Source: Betaproteobacteria bacterium
GTDB lineage: Bacteria; Pseudomonadota; Gammaproteobacteria; Burkholderiales; Usitatibacteraceae
Direction: 5' to 3'
Length of the DNA stretch: 64,000 nucleotides
Assembly: GCA_016709665.1 (NCBI GenBank)
Contig: JADJMI010000008.1
Span: 150,155-214,154, forward strand
The number at the start of each line of letters is the position of its first letter. Positions within the stretch are counted from its first letter, which is position 1. Both the position numbers and the translations under genes were made by a program. Shown piece by piece: positions 1 through 8,117 of this stretch. The notes under the pieces were generated by a model that did no database searches, was not told where the DNA came from, and worked only from the letters and a program-made list of their open reading frames with translations.

Positions 1-381
1 CGTCATGCGGATCACGCCCTCGGTGCCGCCGGAGAGGGCCTTGGCCAGCACGGTCTCGAGGGGTTCCTCGCGGTAGGTGAGGGCGCGGATGAGCATCGGC
101 AGGTTCACCCCCGCGAGGCCCTCGACGCGCCCGGGCTGGAGCACGCGCGCGGCCACGTTCGAGGGCGTGGCGCCGTAGATGTCGGTGAGCACCAGGACGC
201 CGGCGCCGCGGTCGATGAAGCGGATGTGGTCTTCCGCGACGGGAATGAGCGCGTCCGGGTCGTCGTGCACCGTGATGCCCACCTGCCGGACGTAGAGCGG
301 GCGCTTGCCCAGCACGTGGCTCGCGGAATGGATGAGGCTTTCGCCGAAGGCGCCGTGGGAGACGATGAGGATGCCGATCAT
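1..381 (-). CDS. PTS mannose/fructose-type EIIA component (3' end cut by window edge)
   Basis: The first 127 residues are present, starting MIGILIVSHG; the C-terminus lies beyond position 1. EIIA-Man domains accept a phosphate from HPr on the histidine that follows the first beta strand; His9 in IVSH fits this. The later segments VLTDIYGATPSN and GVNLPMLIRAL are typical of the family. In betaproteobacteria this protein usually belongs to the regulatory nitrogen-related PTS with HPr and EI rather than to a sugar importer, but those partners are outside the window. The ATG at 381 is the only plausible start. Confidence 0.9.
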   Translation of the reverse strand, partial: MIGILIVSHGAFGESLIHSASHVLGKRPLYVRQVGITVHDDPDALIPVAEDHIRFIDRGAGVLVLTDIYGATPSNVAARVLQPGRVEGLAGVNLPMLIRALTYREEPLETVLAKALSGGTEGVIRMT

Positions 382-419
382 AGCCTCATTCTAGGGCACC
401 GGCGGCGGCGCCGCACCCT

Positions 420-1775
420 CTAGGCGGCGCGGATGGGTGTGACGTCGGCCGCCGCGGTCCTCGCCGGGAGCCGCCTGGCCGAGGGGAACCGGCAGGAGAA
501 GGTGCTCCCCTTGCCCACCTCGCTCTCGATGACGAGGCGGCCCTGGTGGCGCTGCAGCACGTGCTTCACGATCGCGAGGCCCAGGCCGGTGCCACCGGAG
601 GCGCGGGAGCGGCCGCGGTCCACGCGGTAGAAGCGCTCGGTGAGGCGCGGGATGTGCTCCGGCGCGATGCCCTCGCCGTTGTCGCTCACGCGCATCACAG
701 GGTCGCCGTCCTCGAGCGCCCAGGTGACCGCGATCTCCCCGCCCGAGGGCGTGTAGCGCACGGCATTGGTGACGAGGTTCGTGAAGGCGCTGCGGACTTC
801 CTCGCGGCTCGCGAGAAGCCAGGCGGGCGCGAGGTCCGTGGTGATGCGGTGCTGGCCCTGGCTGATCGACTGGGCCTCCTGGACGATCGACGCGAGGAGG
901 GCGGGGACGTCGAGCGGCTCCTCGCGCAGGAGGGAGCGCGAGTCCTCCAGCCGCGAGAGCATCAGCAGGTCCTCGACGAGGCGCTGCATGCGCTCGGCCT
1001 GGTCCGTCATCAGGGCGAGGGAGCGGCGGTAGACCTTCTCGTCCATGCGGTCGGCGTCGGTGAGTGTCTCGAGGAACCCCTTCATCACGGTGAGGGGCGT
1101 GCGCAGCTCGTGCGAGACGTTGGCGATGAAGTCGCGGCGGACGGCCTCGAGGCGCTCCCAGCGGGTCACGTCGCGGGAGAGCAGGAGCTTCTCGTTGTCG
1201 CCGTAGGGGACGAGCTGGATGGAGAGGATGCGGTCGGTCTCGCCTCGAAGCAGCAGGGGTTCGGCGTAGGTCGGCGCGGCGAGGTAGGCGGCCAGGGAGG
1301 GGTGGCGCACGAGGTTCGTGAGGGCCTGCTGGCGGTCGCCCTTCAGGCCCAGGCCGAAGTGCTCCTCGGCGACGGGGTTCATCCATTCGATGCGGTTGGC
1401 GGCGTCCAGGACCAGCACGCCGTCGGGCATGGCCTCGCCCGCCTGCCGGAAGCGCCACAGGGCGTGGGAGAGGCCGGCGCGGCTGCGGGACTGCTCGCGG
1501 ATGAGGCGGTAGAGGCGCGCGTAGATGTCGCCCCAGCGCCCGCCCACGTCGGGCACGTCGTCGGCGCTGGGCTTCATGGCCCAGTCGGCCAGGCGGTCGC
1601 GTTCGCGCAGCAGCTGGCCCAGGGCCGCGACCAGGTAGACGAGCAGGAACACGCACGCCATCACCCACCCGCGCACCTCGCCCCATCCGCCGAGGAGACC
1701 CACGACCACCGTCCCGGCCGTGGCGGCCAGGGCGTGGAGGGCGAGGCGGGCGGTCCAGGCGGGCATGGCAGCCAT
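420..1775 (-). CDS. phoR: Phosphate regulon sensor histidine kinase PhoR
   Basis: This 451-residue membrane kinase senses phosphate status and phosphorylates PhoB. Two hydrophobic segments lie near residues 11-30 and 35-54. A PAS-like domain follows (about 105-200). The dimerisation domain carries SHELRTPL with phosphoacceptor His222, and the ATPase domain shows N-box Asn333/Asn337, G1 DNGEGI (365-370) and GGTGLGLAI (394-402). It lies downstream of phoB on the same strand. The 127-bp gap between them is almost entirely one repeat array, and the Shine-Dalgarno-like run of Gs before the ATG abuts the last repeat unit. ATG 1766 is an alternative start. Confidence 0.95.
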   Translation of the reverse strand: MAAMPAWTARLALHALAATAGTVVVGLLGGWGEVRGWVMACVFLLVYLVAALGQLLRERDRLADWAMKPSADDVPDVGGRWGDIYARLYRLIREQSRSRAGLSHALWRFRQAGEAMPDGVLVLDAANRIEWMNPVAEEHFGLGLKGDRQQALTNLVRHPSLAAYLAAPTYAEPLLLRGETDRILSIQLVPYGDNEKLLLSRDVTRWERLEAVRRDFIANVSHELRTPLTVMKGFLETLTDADRMDEKVYRRSLALMTDQAERMQRLVEDLLMLSRLEDSRSLLREEPLDVPALLASIVQEAQSISQGQHRITTDLAPAWLLASREEVRSAFTNLVTNAVRYTPSGGEIAVTWALEDGDPVMRVSDNGEGIAPEHIPRLTERFYRVDRGRSRASGGTGLGLAIVKHVLQRHQGRLVIESEVGKGSTFSCRFPSARRLPARTAAADVTPIRAA

Positions 1776-1791
1776 TATCGATCAATCCCCC

Positions 1792-1896
1792 TGAAGGGGA
1801 CGCACACCTTCACCTTGCCTGAAGGGGACGCACACCTTCACCTTGCCTGAAGGTGTGCGTCCCCTTCACCGCCCGTGAAGGTGTGCGTCCCCTTCA
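1792..1896. repeat. 28-bp-phased palindromic repeat array 1 (F-F-R-R)
   Basis: Four copies of a 21-bp unit (core GAAGGGGACGCACACCTTC flanked by T and A) start at 1792, 1820, 1848 and 1876, exactly 28 bp apart with 7-nt spacers. The first two read forward and the last two are reverse complements, so the 105-bp array is one large inverted repeat. It fills the intergenic space between phoB and phoR within their operon. Confidence 0.95.
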
Positions 1897-1902
1897 GGGG
1901 GG

Positions 1903-2592
1903 TCAGGGGGCCTTGGAAAAGCGGTAGCCGGCGCCGCGAACGGTCTGGACGAAGGCTTCCAGCCGCGCCGGTTCCAGGGCCGCCCGCAGCCGGCGAATGT
2001 GCACGTCCACAGTCCGCTCCTCGATGAACACGTGGTCGCCCCACACGTGGTCCAGGAGCTGGGTGCGGGAATACACCCGCTCCGGATGCGTCAGGAAGAA
2101 ATGCAGCAGCCGGAACTCCGTCGGCCCCATCTCGAGCGTCTTCCCCCGGCCGGTGACGCGGTGCGAAGCCGGGTCGAGGTTGAGGCCGTTGTATTCGATG
2201 GCGTCGTCCGTGATCTCCGGCGCCCGCCGCCTGAGCACCGCCTTGATCCGCGCCTGCAGCTCCTTCGTCGAGAAGGGCTTGGTGATGTAGTCGTCCGCGC
2301 CGGTGTCGAGGCCCCTCAGCTTGTCGTCCTCTTCCCCCCGCGCCGTGAGCATGATGATCGGCAGCAGCCGCGTGCGCGGTTCGGCCCGCAGCCGGCGCGC
2401 GAAATCGACCCCGCTCTGCCCCGGCAGCATCCAGTCGAGGAGCACGAGGTCCGGCAGGGCGGACTGGATGCAGGTCCAGGCCTCCTCCGCGCTTCCGGCC
2501 AGGATGGGGGTCTGCCCGGCCTGCTCGAGGTTGAGGGCGATGAGTTCCTGGATGGCGCTCTCGTCTTCGACGACGAGGATCTGGGCGGGCAT
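1903..2592 (-). CDS. phoB: Phosphate regulon response regulator PhoB
   Basis: An OmpR-family regulator of 229 residues. The receiver domain (1-120) shows the acidic pocket ED at 9-10, phosphoacceptor Asp53 in LLDWMLPG, and the KPF segment. The C-terminal winged helix includes EFRLLHFFLTHPERVYSR and ERTVDVHIRRLR. It activates phosphate-starvation genes and partners with PhoR encoded just downstream. A candidate Pho box lies 56-73 bp upstream of the ATG, suggesting autoregulation. Confidence 0.96.
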   Translation of the reverse strand: MPAQILVVEDESAIQELIALNLEQAGQTPILAGSAEEAWTCIQSALPDLVLLDWMLPGQSGVDFARRLRAEPRTRLLPIIMLTARGEEDDKLRGLDTGADDYITKPFSTKELQARIKAVLRRRAPEITDDAIEYNGLNLDPASHRVTGRGKTLEMGPTEFRLLHFFLTHPERVYSRTQLLDHVWGDHVFIEERTVDVHIRRLRAALEPARLEAFVQTVRGAGYRFSKAP

Positions 2593-2647
2593 GGGATTCT
2601 TGGGGTGGCTCAGGCGAGCGGTATGACGGGCATGTTACGGTCGGATC

Positions 2648-2665
2648 GTGACACCGGGGTTACAG
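2648..2665 (-). promoter_or_regulatory. Candidate Pho box upstream of phoB
   Basis: Read on the minus strand the 18 bp are CTGTAACCCCGGTGTCAC, i.e. CTGTAAC, four bases, then GTGTCAC. This matches the architecture of a PhoB site (two 7-bp CTGTCAT-like direct repeats separated by 4 bp). It lies in the divergent interval between phoB and the DUF971 gene, so it could act on either. Identification is by eye. Confidence 0.6.
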
Positions 2666-2716
2666 CCCCGAAACCCCCCGGCCGTGGGAAAATGGCGGAC
2701 AACCGGAAGAGCCCCC

Positions 2717-3085
2717 ATGAACAAAGCCGCCCCCCGCCCCACCGAAATCAAGCTGCACCAGAAGTCGCGCATCCTCGAGGTCGCCTTCGACGACGACAAG
2801 CGCTTTTCGCTGCCCTGCGAGTACCTGCGCGTCTATTCCCCGTCCGCCGAGGTCCGCGGCCACGGCCCCGGGCAGGAGGTGCTGCAGGTCGGCAAGCGCG
2901 ACGTGGAGATCAAGGACATCGAACCCGTGGGCGCCTACGCCGTGAAGCTCGTCTTCTCGGACGGCCACGACACGGGCCTGTATTCGTGGGACTACCTGTA
3001 CGAGCTGGGCGAGACGCAGGAATCGAGCTGGAAGAGCTACCTGGCGCGCCTCGAGCAGGCGGGCGCCTCGCGCGACCCGAAATGA
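2717..3085 (+). CDS. DUF971 / gamma-butyrobetaine hydroxylase-like N-terminal domain protein
   Basis: A 122-residue single-domain protein. The segments PTEIKLHQKSRILEVAFDDD, LPCEYLRVYSPSAEV and GLYSWDYLYELG are characteristic of DUF971, a small fold also found at the N-terminus of gamma-butyrobetaine hydroxylases. Its own biochemical role is unknown. The ATG at 2717 fits the family length; the reading frame extends upstream to 2648 but without family sequence. Its stop overlaps the ubiE start by ATGA, so the two are probably translationally coupled. Confidence 0.88.
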   Translation: MNKAAPRPTEIKLHQKSRILEVAFDDDKRFSLPCEYLRVYSPSAEVRGHGPGQEVLQVGKRDVEIKDIEPVGAYAVKLVFSDGHDTGLYSWDYLYELGETQESSWKSYLARLEQAGASRDPK

Positions 3086-3819
3086 GCGACAAGACCACCC
3101 ACTTCGGCTTCAAGGAAGTTCCGGAACAGGAAAAGGCCGCCCGCGTGGGCGAGGTCTTCTCGTCGGTCGCGGGGAACTACGACCTGATGAACGACTTCAT
3201 GTCGCTGGGGCTTCATCGTCTTTGGAAGAAGTTCGCCATCGCCCTCTCGGGCGTGAAGGCCGGCAGCACCGTGCTGGATGTCGCGAGCGGCAGCGGCGAC
3301 CTCGCCCTCGCCTTCGCGAGGATCGCGGGCCCCACGGGCAAGGTGGTGATGACCGACATCAACGGCGCCATGCTCACCGTGGGCCGCGACAAGGCCCTCG
3401 ACGGCGGCGTGCTCGCCCCGCCGGCCATCTGCGACGCGGAGAAGCTCCCTTTTCCGGACGACACCTTCGACTGCATCACCGTCGCCTTCGGCCTGCGCAA
3501 CATGACGCACAAGGACAAGGCCCTCGCGGAGATGGCGCGCGTGGCGAAGCCCGGCGGGCGGGTGATGGTGCTGGAGTTCAGCAAGGTGTGGAAGCCGCTC
3601 GAGAAGCCGTACGACCTCTATTCGTTCAACGTGCTGCCCTTCATCGGCAAGGTCGTGGCCAAGGACGAGGCGGCCTACCGCTACCTGGCCGAGTCCATCC
3701 GCATGCACCCGGACCAGGAGACGCTCAAGGGGATGATGGAAGCGGCGGGCCTGGTGCGCGTGGATTATCACAACATGACGATGGGCGTGGTGGCGCTGCA
3801 CCGCGGCTTCAAGCCGTGA
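3082..3819 (+). CDS. ubiE: Ubiquinone/menaquinone C-methyltransferase UbiE
   Basis: A 245-residue class I SAM methyltransferase that methylates the quinone ring carbon in ubiquinone (and demethylmenaquinone) synthesis. The N-terminal FGFKEVPEQEKAARVGEVFSS and NYDLMNDFMSLG, and the SAM-binding VLDVASGSGDLAL (about 64-76), are diagnostic. LRNMTHKDKAL and the C-terminal MGVVALHRGFKP complete the family pattern. Starts by ATGA overlap with the DUF971 gene and ends in a GTGA overlap with ubiJ. Confidence 0.97.
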   Translation: MSDKTTHFGFKEVPEQEKAARVGEVFSSVAGNYDLMNDFMSLGLHRLWKKFAIALSGVKAGSTVLDVASGSGDLALAFARIAGPTGKVVMTDINGAMLTVGRDKALDGGVLAPPAICDAEKLPFPDDTFDCITVAFGLRNMTHKDKALAEMARVAKPGGRVMVLEFSKVWKPLEKPYDLYSFNVLPFIGKVVAKDEAAYRYLAESIRMHPDQETLKGMMEAAGLVRVDYHNMTMGVVALHRGFKP

Positions 3820-4219
3820 TCGGCCCCACGCCCGCCGATGCCGCGGCCGGCTTCATCAACAAGCTGACGGGCGCGGCGCCCCTTTCGCGCGAGCGCCTGG
3901 GCAAGTACGCCGGGCGCACGGCCGTCTTCCATGTCGGCCCTTTCGATGCGGCCTTCACGGTGCAGACGACGGGTGAGGTGCTGCCGGCGGTGGAAGCCGC
4001 GCAGAAGGATCTCGAGGTGAGGCTCTCGCCGTTCCTGCTGCCGCGCCTCGCCGCGCGCGACGAGTCGGCGTTCCGCGACGTGCGGATGACGGGCGATGCC
4101 GATTTCGCCGCCGAGATCGCCTTCCTCGCGAAGAACCTCAAGTGGGACGTGGTTCGCTCCTTCGCGACGCCGTCGAGCGGCTCGACAAGCGCATCGGGAA
4201 CCTCGAGAAGGACCTTTGA
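3816..4219 (+). CDS. ubiJ: Ubiquinone biosynthesis accessory factor UbiJ (SCP2 domain), frameshifted near the 3' end
   Basis: From a GTG at 3816 the frame encodes an SCP2-type lipid-binding domain (LGKYAGRTAVFHVGPFDAAFTV, MTGDADFAAEIAFLAKNLKWDV). UbiJ is an accessory factor for the aerobic Ubi complex. After KWDVVRS the coherent continuation (RDAVERLDKRIGNLEKDL and a TGA at 4217) is in another frame. One missing C in the CC at about 4159 would restore it. A simple indel error is likely. The usual third gene, ubiB, does not follow; a repeat array and a transporter do. Confidence 0.85.
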
Positions 4220-4225
4220 ACCCGT

Positions 4226-4330
4226 TGAAGGGGACGCACACCTTCAGTCCGCCTGAAGGGGACGCACACTTTTCCCTTGGAGATACAGGTCCGTCCCCTT
4301 CACTCCGGGTGAAGGTGTGCGTCCCCTTCA
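4226..4330. repeat. 28-bp-phased repeat array 2 (F-F-r-R)
   Basis: Units start at 4226, 4254, 4282 and 4310, all exactly 28 bp apart. The second unit is altered at its 3' end, and the third is degenerate but keeps the GTCCCCTTCA end. The array starts 7 bp after the ubiJ stop and ends 4 bp before the start codon of the EamA gene, so its edge overlaps that gene's likely ribosome-binding site. Confidence 0.92.
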
Positions 4331-4334
4331 GGAC

Positions 4335-5190
4335 ATGAGGCAGCCGTCCACCGCCGGCATCGCGTTGGTGCTGCTCTCCGCCTGCGCCTTCGGGTCGATG
4401 GCGATCTTCGCGCGCGGGGCGTTCGCCGCGGGCGCCAACGTGTCGGGGCTGCTCGCCGGCCGGTTCGCGATCGCGGGCATCCTCCTCGCCATCCTGCTTT
4501 TGGCCACCCGGGAGGAAATTCCCCAGGGGACGCCCGTTGGTCTTCGCCATCGCCATGGGGGGCATCGGCTACGTGGGCCAGGCCGCGTGCTTCTTCGCGG
4601 CGTTGCAGTACGCCTCATCGGGCCTCGTCGCGTTGCTGCTCTACGTGTACCCGACGCTCGTCGTGCTGCTGTCGGCGGCGTTCCTGCACGAGAAACTGAC
4701 CGGAAGGAAGCTCGTCCTCCTCGCGGTGAGCTTCGCCGGCCTCGCCCTCATGCTGGGGGGCGGGAGCGGATCGCCCATGGGAATCGGCCTGGGACTCGCC
4801 GCGGCGGGCATCTACTCGGTGTACATCCTCGTGGGGTCGCGCGAGCTCGCGAACACGGATGCGCTCGCGAGCGCGACCGTCATCTGTCTTTCCGCGGCGA
4901 CGACGCTCGGCATCGCCTCTCTCTTCATCGACACGCGCCTGCCCGGCACCTGGTGGGGATGGGCGGCCGTTGCGGCGCTGGGCATCGTGGGGGGCGTCGT
5001 CGCGATCCTCGCCTTCTTCGCGGGGCTGAAGCGCGTGGGGCCTTCGGTGGCGTCGGTCGTCTCCACCTTCGAGCCGGTGTTCACGGCGGCGCTCGCGTGG
5101 TTCGTGCTGGGGGAGAGCCTGACGGCGGCGCAACTTGCCGGCGGCGCGCTCGTCGTCGCCACAGCCGCGGGCCTCGCCCGGGCCCGATAG
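4335..5190 (+). CDS. EamA/DMT-family inner-membrane transporter, frameshifted
   Basis: About 285 residues once joined. The ATG at 4335 begins MRQPSTAGIALVLLSACAFG, and a second frame from about 4525 continues RGRPLVFAIAMGGIGYVG to the stop at 5190. One extra C in the run CCCC at 4521-4524 explains the break. Two EamA repeats of about five helices each are visible, including STFEPVFTAALAWFVLGE, the conserved end of repeat two. DMT proteins are usually exporters of metabolites or amino acids; the substrate cannot be read from sequence. It is flanked on both sides by repeat arrays. Confidence 0.85.
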
Positions 5191-5206
5191 GGGGAGCTGA
5201 AGGGGT

Positions 5207-5283
5207 CGCCAGGGTGCGTCCCCTTCAAGCGAGCTGAAGGTGTGCGTCCCCTTCAGGAAGGCTGAAGGTGTGCGTCCCCTTCA
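5207..5283. repeat. 28-bp-phased repeat array 3 (reverse units only)
   Basis: Reverse-orientation units start at 5207 (degenerate), 5235 and 5263, again at 28-bp phase. A half-unit resembling a forward copy begins at 5198 and runs into the degenerate one. It lies between the EamA stop (5188-5190) and fbp, about 70 bp upstream of the fbp start. This is the only array lacking two forward units, so it looks like a partly eroded copy. Confidence 0.88.
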
Positions 5284-5354
5284 CGGTCTGGGCGATAATT
5301 GCGCCTTCGGCCCCGACGCCGACCGTCCCCCCGAACGCCAAAGCCCGGAAAACA

Positions 5355-6356
5355 ATGCGCTCCGTCTCCCTCTCCCGCTTCCTCATCGACGAACAATGGC
5401 AGAAGCAGGCCATCCCCTCGGACCTGCGCCTGCTGGTCGAAGTCGTCTCCCGCGCCATCAAGGCCATCTCCATCAACGTCGGCAAGGGCGCGCTCGCGGG
5501 CGTGCTGGGCGACGCCGGCAGCGGCAACGTGCAGGGCGAGGCGCAGAAGAAGCTCGACGTCATCGCCAACGAGATCCTCCTCGAGGCCAACGAATGGGGA
5601 GGCCACCTGGCGGCCATGGCCTCGGAGGAGATGGAAGGCCCCCACGCCATCCCGCACCGCTTCCCCAAGGGCGAATACCTGCTGCTCTTCGACCCGCTCG
5701 ACGGCTCCTCCAACATCGACGTGAACGTCTCCGTGGGCACCATCTTCTCGGTGCTGCGCTGCCCGGAGGGCGTGGACCCCACGAGCGAAGCGGCGTTCCT
5801 CCAGCCCGGCACGGCGCAGGTGTGCGCGGGCTTCGCGGTCTTCGGCCCCTCGACGGTGCTCGTGCTCACGATGGGGCAGGGCGTGCACGCCTTCACGCTC
5901 GACCGCGAAGTGGGCTCCTTCGTCCTCACGCGCGAGGACATCCGCATCCCGGAGGACACGAAGGAGTTCGCGATCAACATGTCCAACCAGCGCCACTGGG
6001 AGCCGCCGGTGCAGAAGTACATCGGCGAACTGCTCGCGGGCAAGAGCGGCCCGCGCGGCACGGACTTCAACATGCGCTGGGTCGCCTCGATGGTGGCGGA
6101 CGTCTACCGCATCCTCTCGCGTGGCGGCATCTTCATGTACCCGCGCGACACGAAGGAGCCCGGCAAGGCCGGCCGATTGCGCCTCATGTACGAGGCCAAC
6201 CCGATGGCGATGATCGTCGAGCAGGCGGGCGGCCGCGCCACCACCGGCCACGAGCGCATCCTCGACGTGCAGCCCACCGCCCTCCACCAGCGCGTCGCGG
6301 TCTTCCTCGGTTCGAGGAACGAAGTCGATCGCGTCACGGGCTATCACCAGGGCTAG
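5355..6356 (+). CDS. fbp: Class I fructose-1,6-bisphosphatase
   Basis: 333 residues, the normal length for the class I enzyme, which hydrolyses fructose-1,6-bisphosphate in gluconeogenesis (and the Calvin cycle where present). Visible signatures are the metal-site acidic pair in MASEEMEG, DPLDGSSN (113-120), and the C-terminal GRLRLMYEANPMAMIVEQAGG that forms the substrate site. The ATG at 5355 gives the usual N-terminus; longer upstream frames run through repeat sequence. tamA begins directly after the stop codon. Confidence 0.97.
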   Translation: MRSVSLSRFLIDEQWQKQAIPSDLRLLVEVVSRAIKAISINVGKGALAGVLGDAGSGNVQGEAQKKLDVIANEILLEANEWGGHLAAMASEEMEGPHAIPHRFPKGEYLLLFDPLDGSSNIDVNVSVGTIFSVLRCPEGVDPTSEAAFLQPGTAQVCAGFAVFGPSTVLVLTMGQGVHAFTLDREVGSFVLTREDIRIPEDTKEFAINMSNQRHWEPPVQKYIGELLAGKSGPRGTDFNMRWVASMVADVYRILSRGGIFMYPRDTKEPGKAGRLRLMYEANPMAMIVEQAGGRATTGHERILDVQPTALHQRVAVFLGSRNEVDRVTGYHQG

Positions 6357-8114
6357 GTGAGCGTCCGCGCCACCCTCGCCTGCGCGCTGCTCGCGCTCTT
6401 CGCGGCCAGCGCGGGAGCGAAGGAGCCGCCCGCGACGCTTCCCGTCACCTGGGAAGCGCCGGAGGAGCTCAAGGTCCATTTCGAGAAGCACCTGAAGGGC
6501 CCGCCGCCGGAAGCGAAGCGGGATCGCCTGCAACTGCGCCGCTGGATCCGCGAGGTGCGCCGGCGCGCGCCCGAGATCGCCGCGGCCGAAGGCTGGTTCT
6601 CGGCGAAGGTGGAGATCGACGACGACATCGAGCCCGTGCACGTCAAGGTCGAGCCCGGCGAGCGCACGGTGGTCGCCGGCATCGCGATCGCGTTCAAGGG
6701 CGACGTCGCGGGCGAGGGCGCCTTCCGCGAGGCGCGGCGCGAAGCGCTCCGGTCCGCGTGGGCGCTTCCCGAAGGCAAGCCCTTCCGCACCGCCGACTGG
6801 GAAGAAGCGAAGGCGCGATTGCTCGAGGCCCTCACCGCCGACGACTACGCCGCGGGTCGCGTGGTCTCGAGCGAGGGCCGCGTCGACGCCACGACCGCGA
6901 AGGCGAGGCTCGCCGTCGTGCTCGACAGCGGCCCGGCCTTCTCGCTGGGCGAAGTCGAGATCGTCGGCCTCACCAAGTACCCGTCGAAGGTCGTCGAGCG
7001 CCTCATCGACGTGGACCCGGGCGAGCCCTACCGCAGCGACCGCCTCCTCGACCTGCAGCGCACGCTCCAGAACACCCCGTACTTCGCCGGCGTCACCGTC
7101 GAGATCGAGCGCGATCCCGCGAAGCCGCAGCGCGTGCCGGTGCGCGTGACGCTCATCGAGCGGCCGGTGGCGGACGTGGGCCTTTCCGCGGGCTACGGCA
7201 CCGATTCCGGCGCGCGGGGCGAGGTGTCCCTTCGCTACCGGAACGCCTTCGGCCTGGGCTTCGACAACCTCTCCGCCCTGCAGGCCGACAAGACGCGCCA
7301 GATCGGCTACGCGGACTTCTACCTGCCCACGGGGGCGATCGCCGCGCCCATCGTCGGCACCCAGGCCACCAAGGACAGCGTCGGCATCCTCGGCGAGCAC
7401 ACGTTCATCGAAGGCCTCGACACGCAGCGGGTCGCCGTTGCCGCCTACCGGCAGTTCCTCAAGGGCCCGTTCGACGTGCGCGTGGGCGTGAGCTACCAGG
7501 TCGAGCAGGCGCGCCCCGAGGGCAGCGAGAGTTCGCTCAAGCGCGCCCTCGCGCCCAATGCCACGGTCACGTGGCGCTTCGTGGACGACGTGCTCAACCC
7601 GAAGACGGGCGGCGTCCTGCAGGTGCAGGCGGCCGTCGGCTCGAAGGCGTTCCTGTCGGACCAGGATTTCGTGAAGGCCTACGCCCAGTACCAGCACTGG
7701 TTCACGCCCACGCCGAAGGACCAGTTCATCGTGCGCGCGGAGTTCGGCAAGACCTTCGCGCCCAGCCGCGAGGGGGTGCCGGAGGATTTCCTCTACCGCG
7801 CGGGCGGCACGCGCTCGGTGCGCGGCTACAAGTACCAGAGCCTGGGCGTGAAGGACGGCGAGGCCACCGTGGGCGGGCGCTACCTCGCGACCGGCACGCT
7901 CGAATACGTCCGGTGGGTGAACCCCACCTGGGGCGCGGCGGCGTTTCTCGACGCGGGCGACGCGGCCGACACGCGCGACACGCTCGGCGCGAACCTGGGC
8001 TACGGCCTGGGCGTTCGCTTCCGCACGCCCGCCGGCCCGCTCGCGTTCGATCTCGCCTACGCGGACCGAGACCGCAGGGTGCGCGCCGTCTTTTCCGTCT
8101 CGGTGGCGTTCTAG
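6357..8114 (+). CDS. tamA: Outer-membrane translocation/assembly protein TamA (BamA/Omp85 family)
   Basis: 585 residues from a GTG directly after the fbp stop. An N-terminal signal peptide ends around ASAGA. The POTRA region includes VEIVGLTKYPSKVVERLIDVDPGEPYR, followed by a 16-strand barrel with the conserved substrate-loop motif GGTRSVRGY near residues 483-491 and a C-terminal VFSVSVAF ending in Phe, as needed for barrel insertion. TamA works with inner-membrane-anchored TamB, which follows 3 bp downstream, in envelope lipid transport and protein assembly. Confidence 0.93.
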   Translation: MSVRATLACALLALFAASAGAKEPPATLPVTWEAPEELKVHFEKHLKGPPPEAKRDRLQLRRWIREVRRRAPEIAAAEGWFSAKVEIDDDIEPVHVKVEPGERTVVAGIAIAFKGDVAGEGAFREARREALRSAWALPEGKPFRTADWEEAKARLLEALTADDYAAGRVVSSEGRVDATTAKARLAVVLDSGPAFSLGEVEIVGLTKYPSKVVERLIDVDPGEPYRSDRLLDLQRTLQNTPYFAGVTVEIERDPAKPQRVPVRVTLIERPVADVGLSAGYGTDSGARGEVSLRYRNAFGLGFDNLSALQADKTRQIGYADFYLPTGAIAAPIVGTQATKDSVGILGEHTFIEGLDTQRVAVAAYRQFLKGPFDVRVGVSYQVEQARPEGSESSLKRALAPNATVTWRFVDDVLNPKTGGVLQVQAAVGSKAFLSDQDFVKAYAQYQHWFTPTPKDQFIVRAEFGKTFAPSREGVPEDFLYRAGGTRSVRGYKYQSLGVKDGEATVGGRYLATGTLEYVRWVNPTWGAAAFLDAGDAADTRDTLGANLGYGLGVRFRTPAGPLAFDLAYADRDRRVRAVFSVSVAF

Positions 8115-8117
8115 GCG

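Noticed and set aside
1792..1896. CRISPR array
   Set aside because: Spacers are only 7 nt, units invert within the array and no cas genes are present.
4226..4330. Short peptides such as KGTHTF and EGDAHLQ encoded at many gene ends
   Set aside because: These are translations of the intergenic repeat units in different frames, not conserved protein tails.
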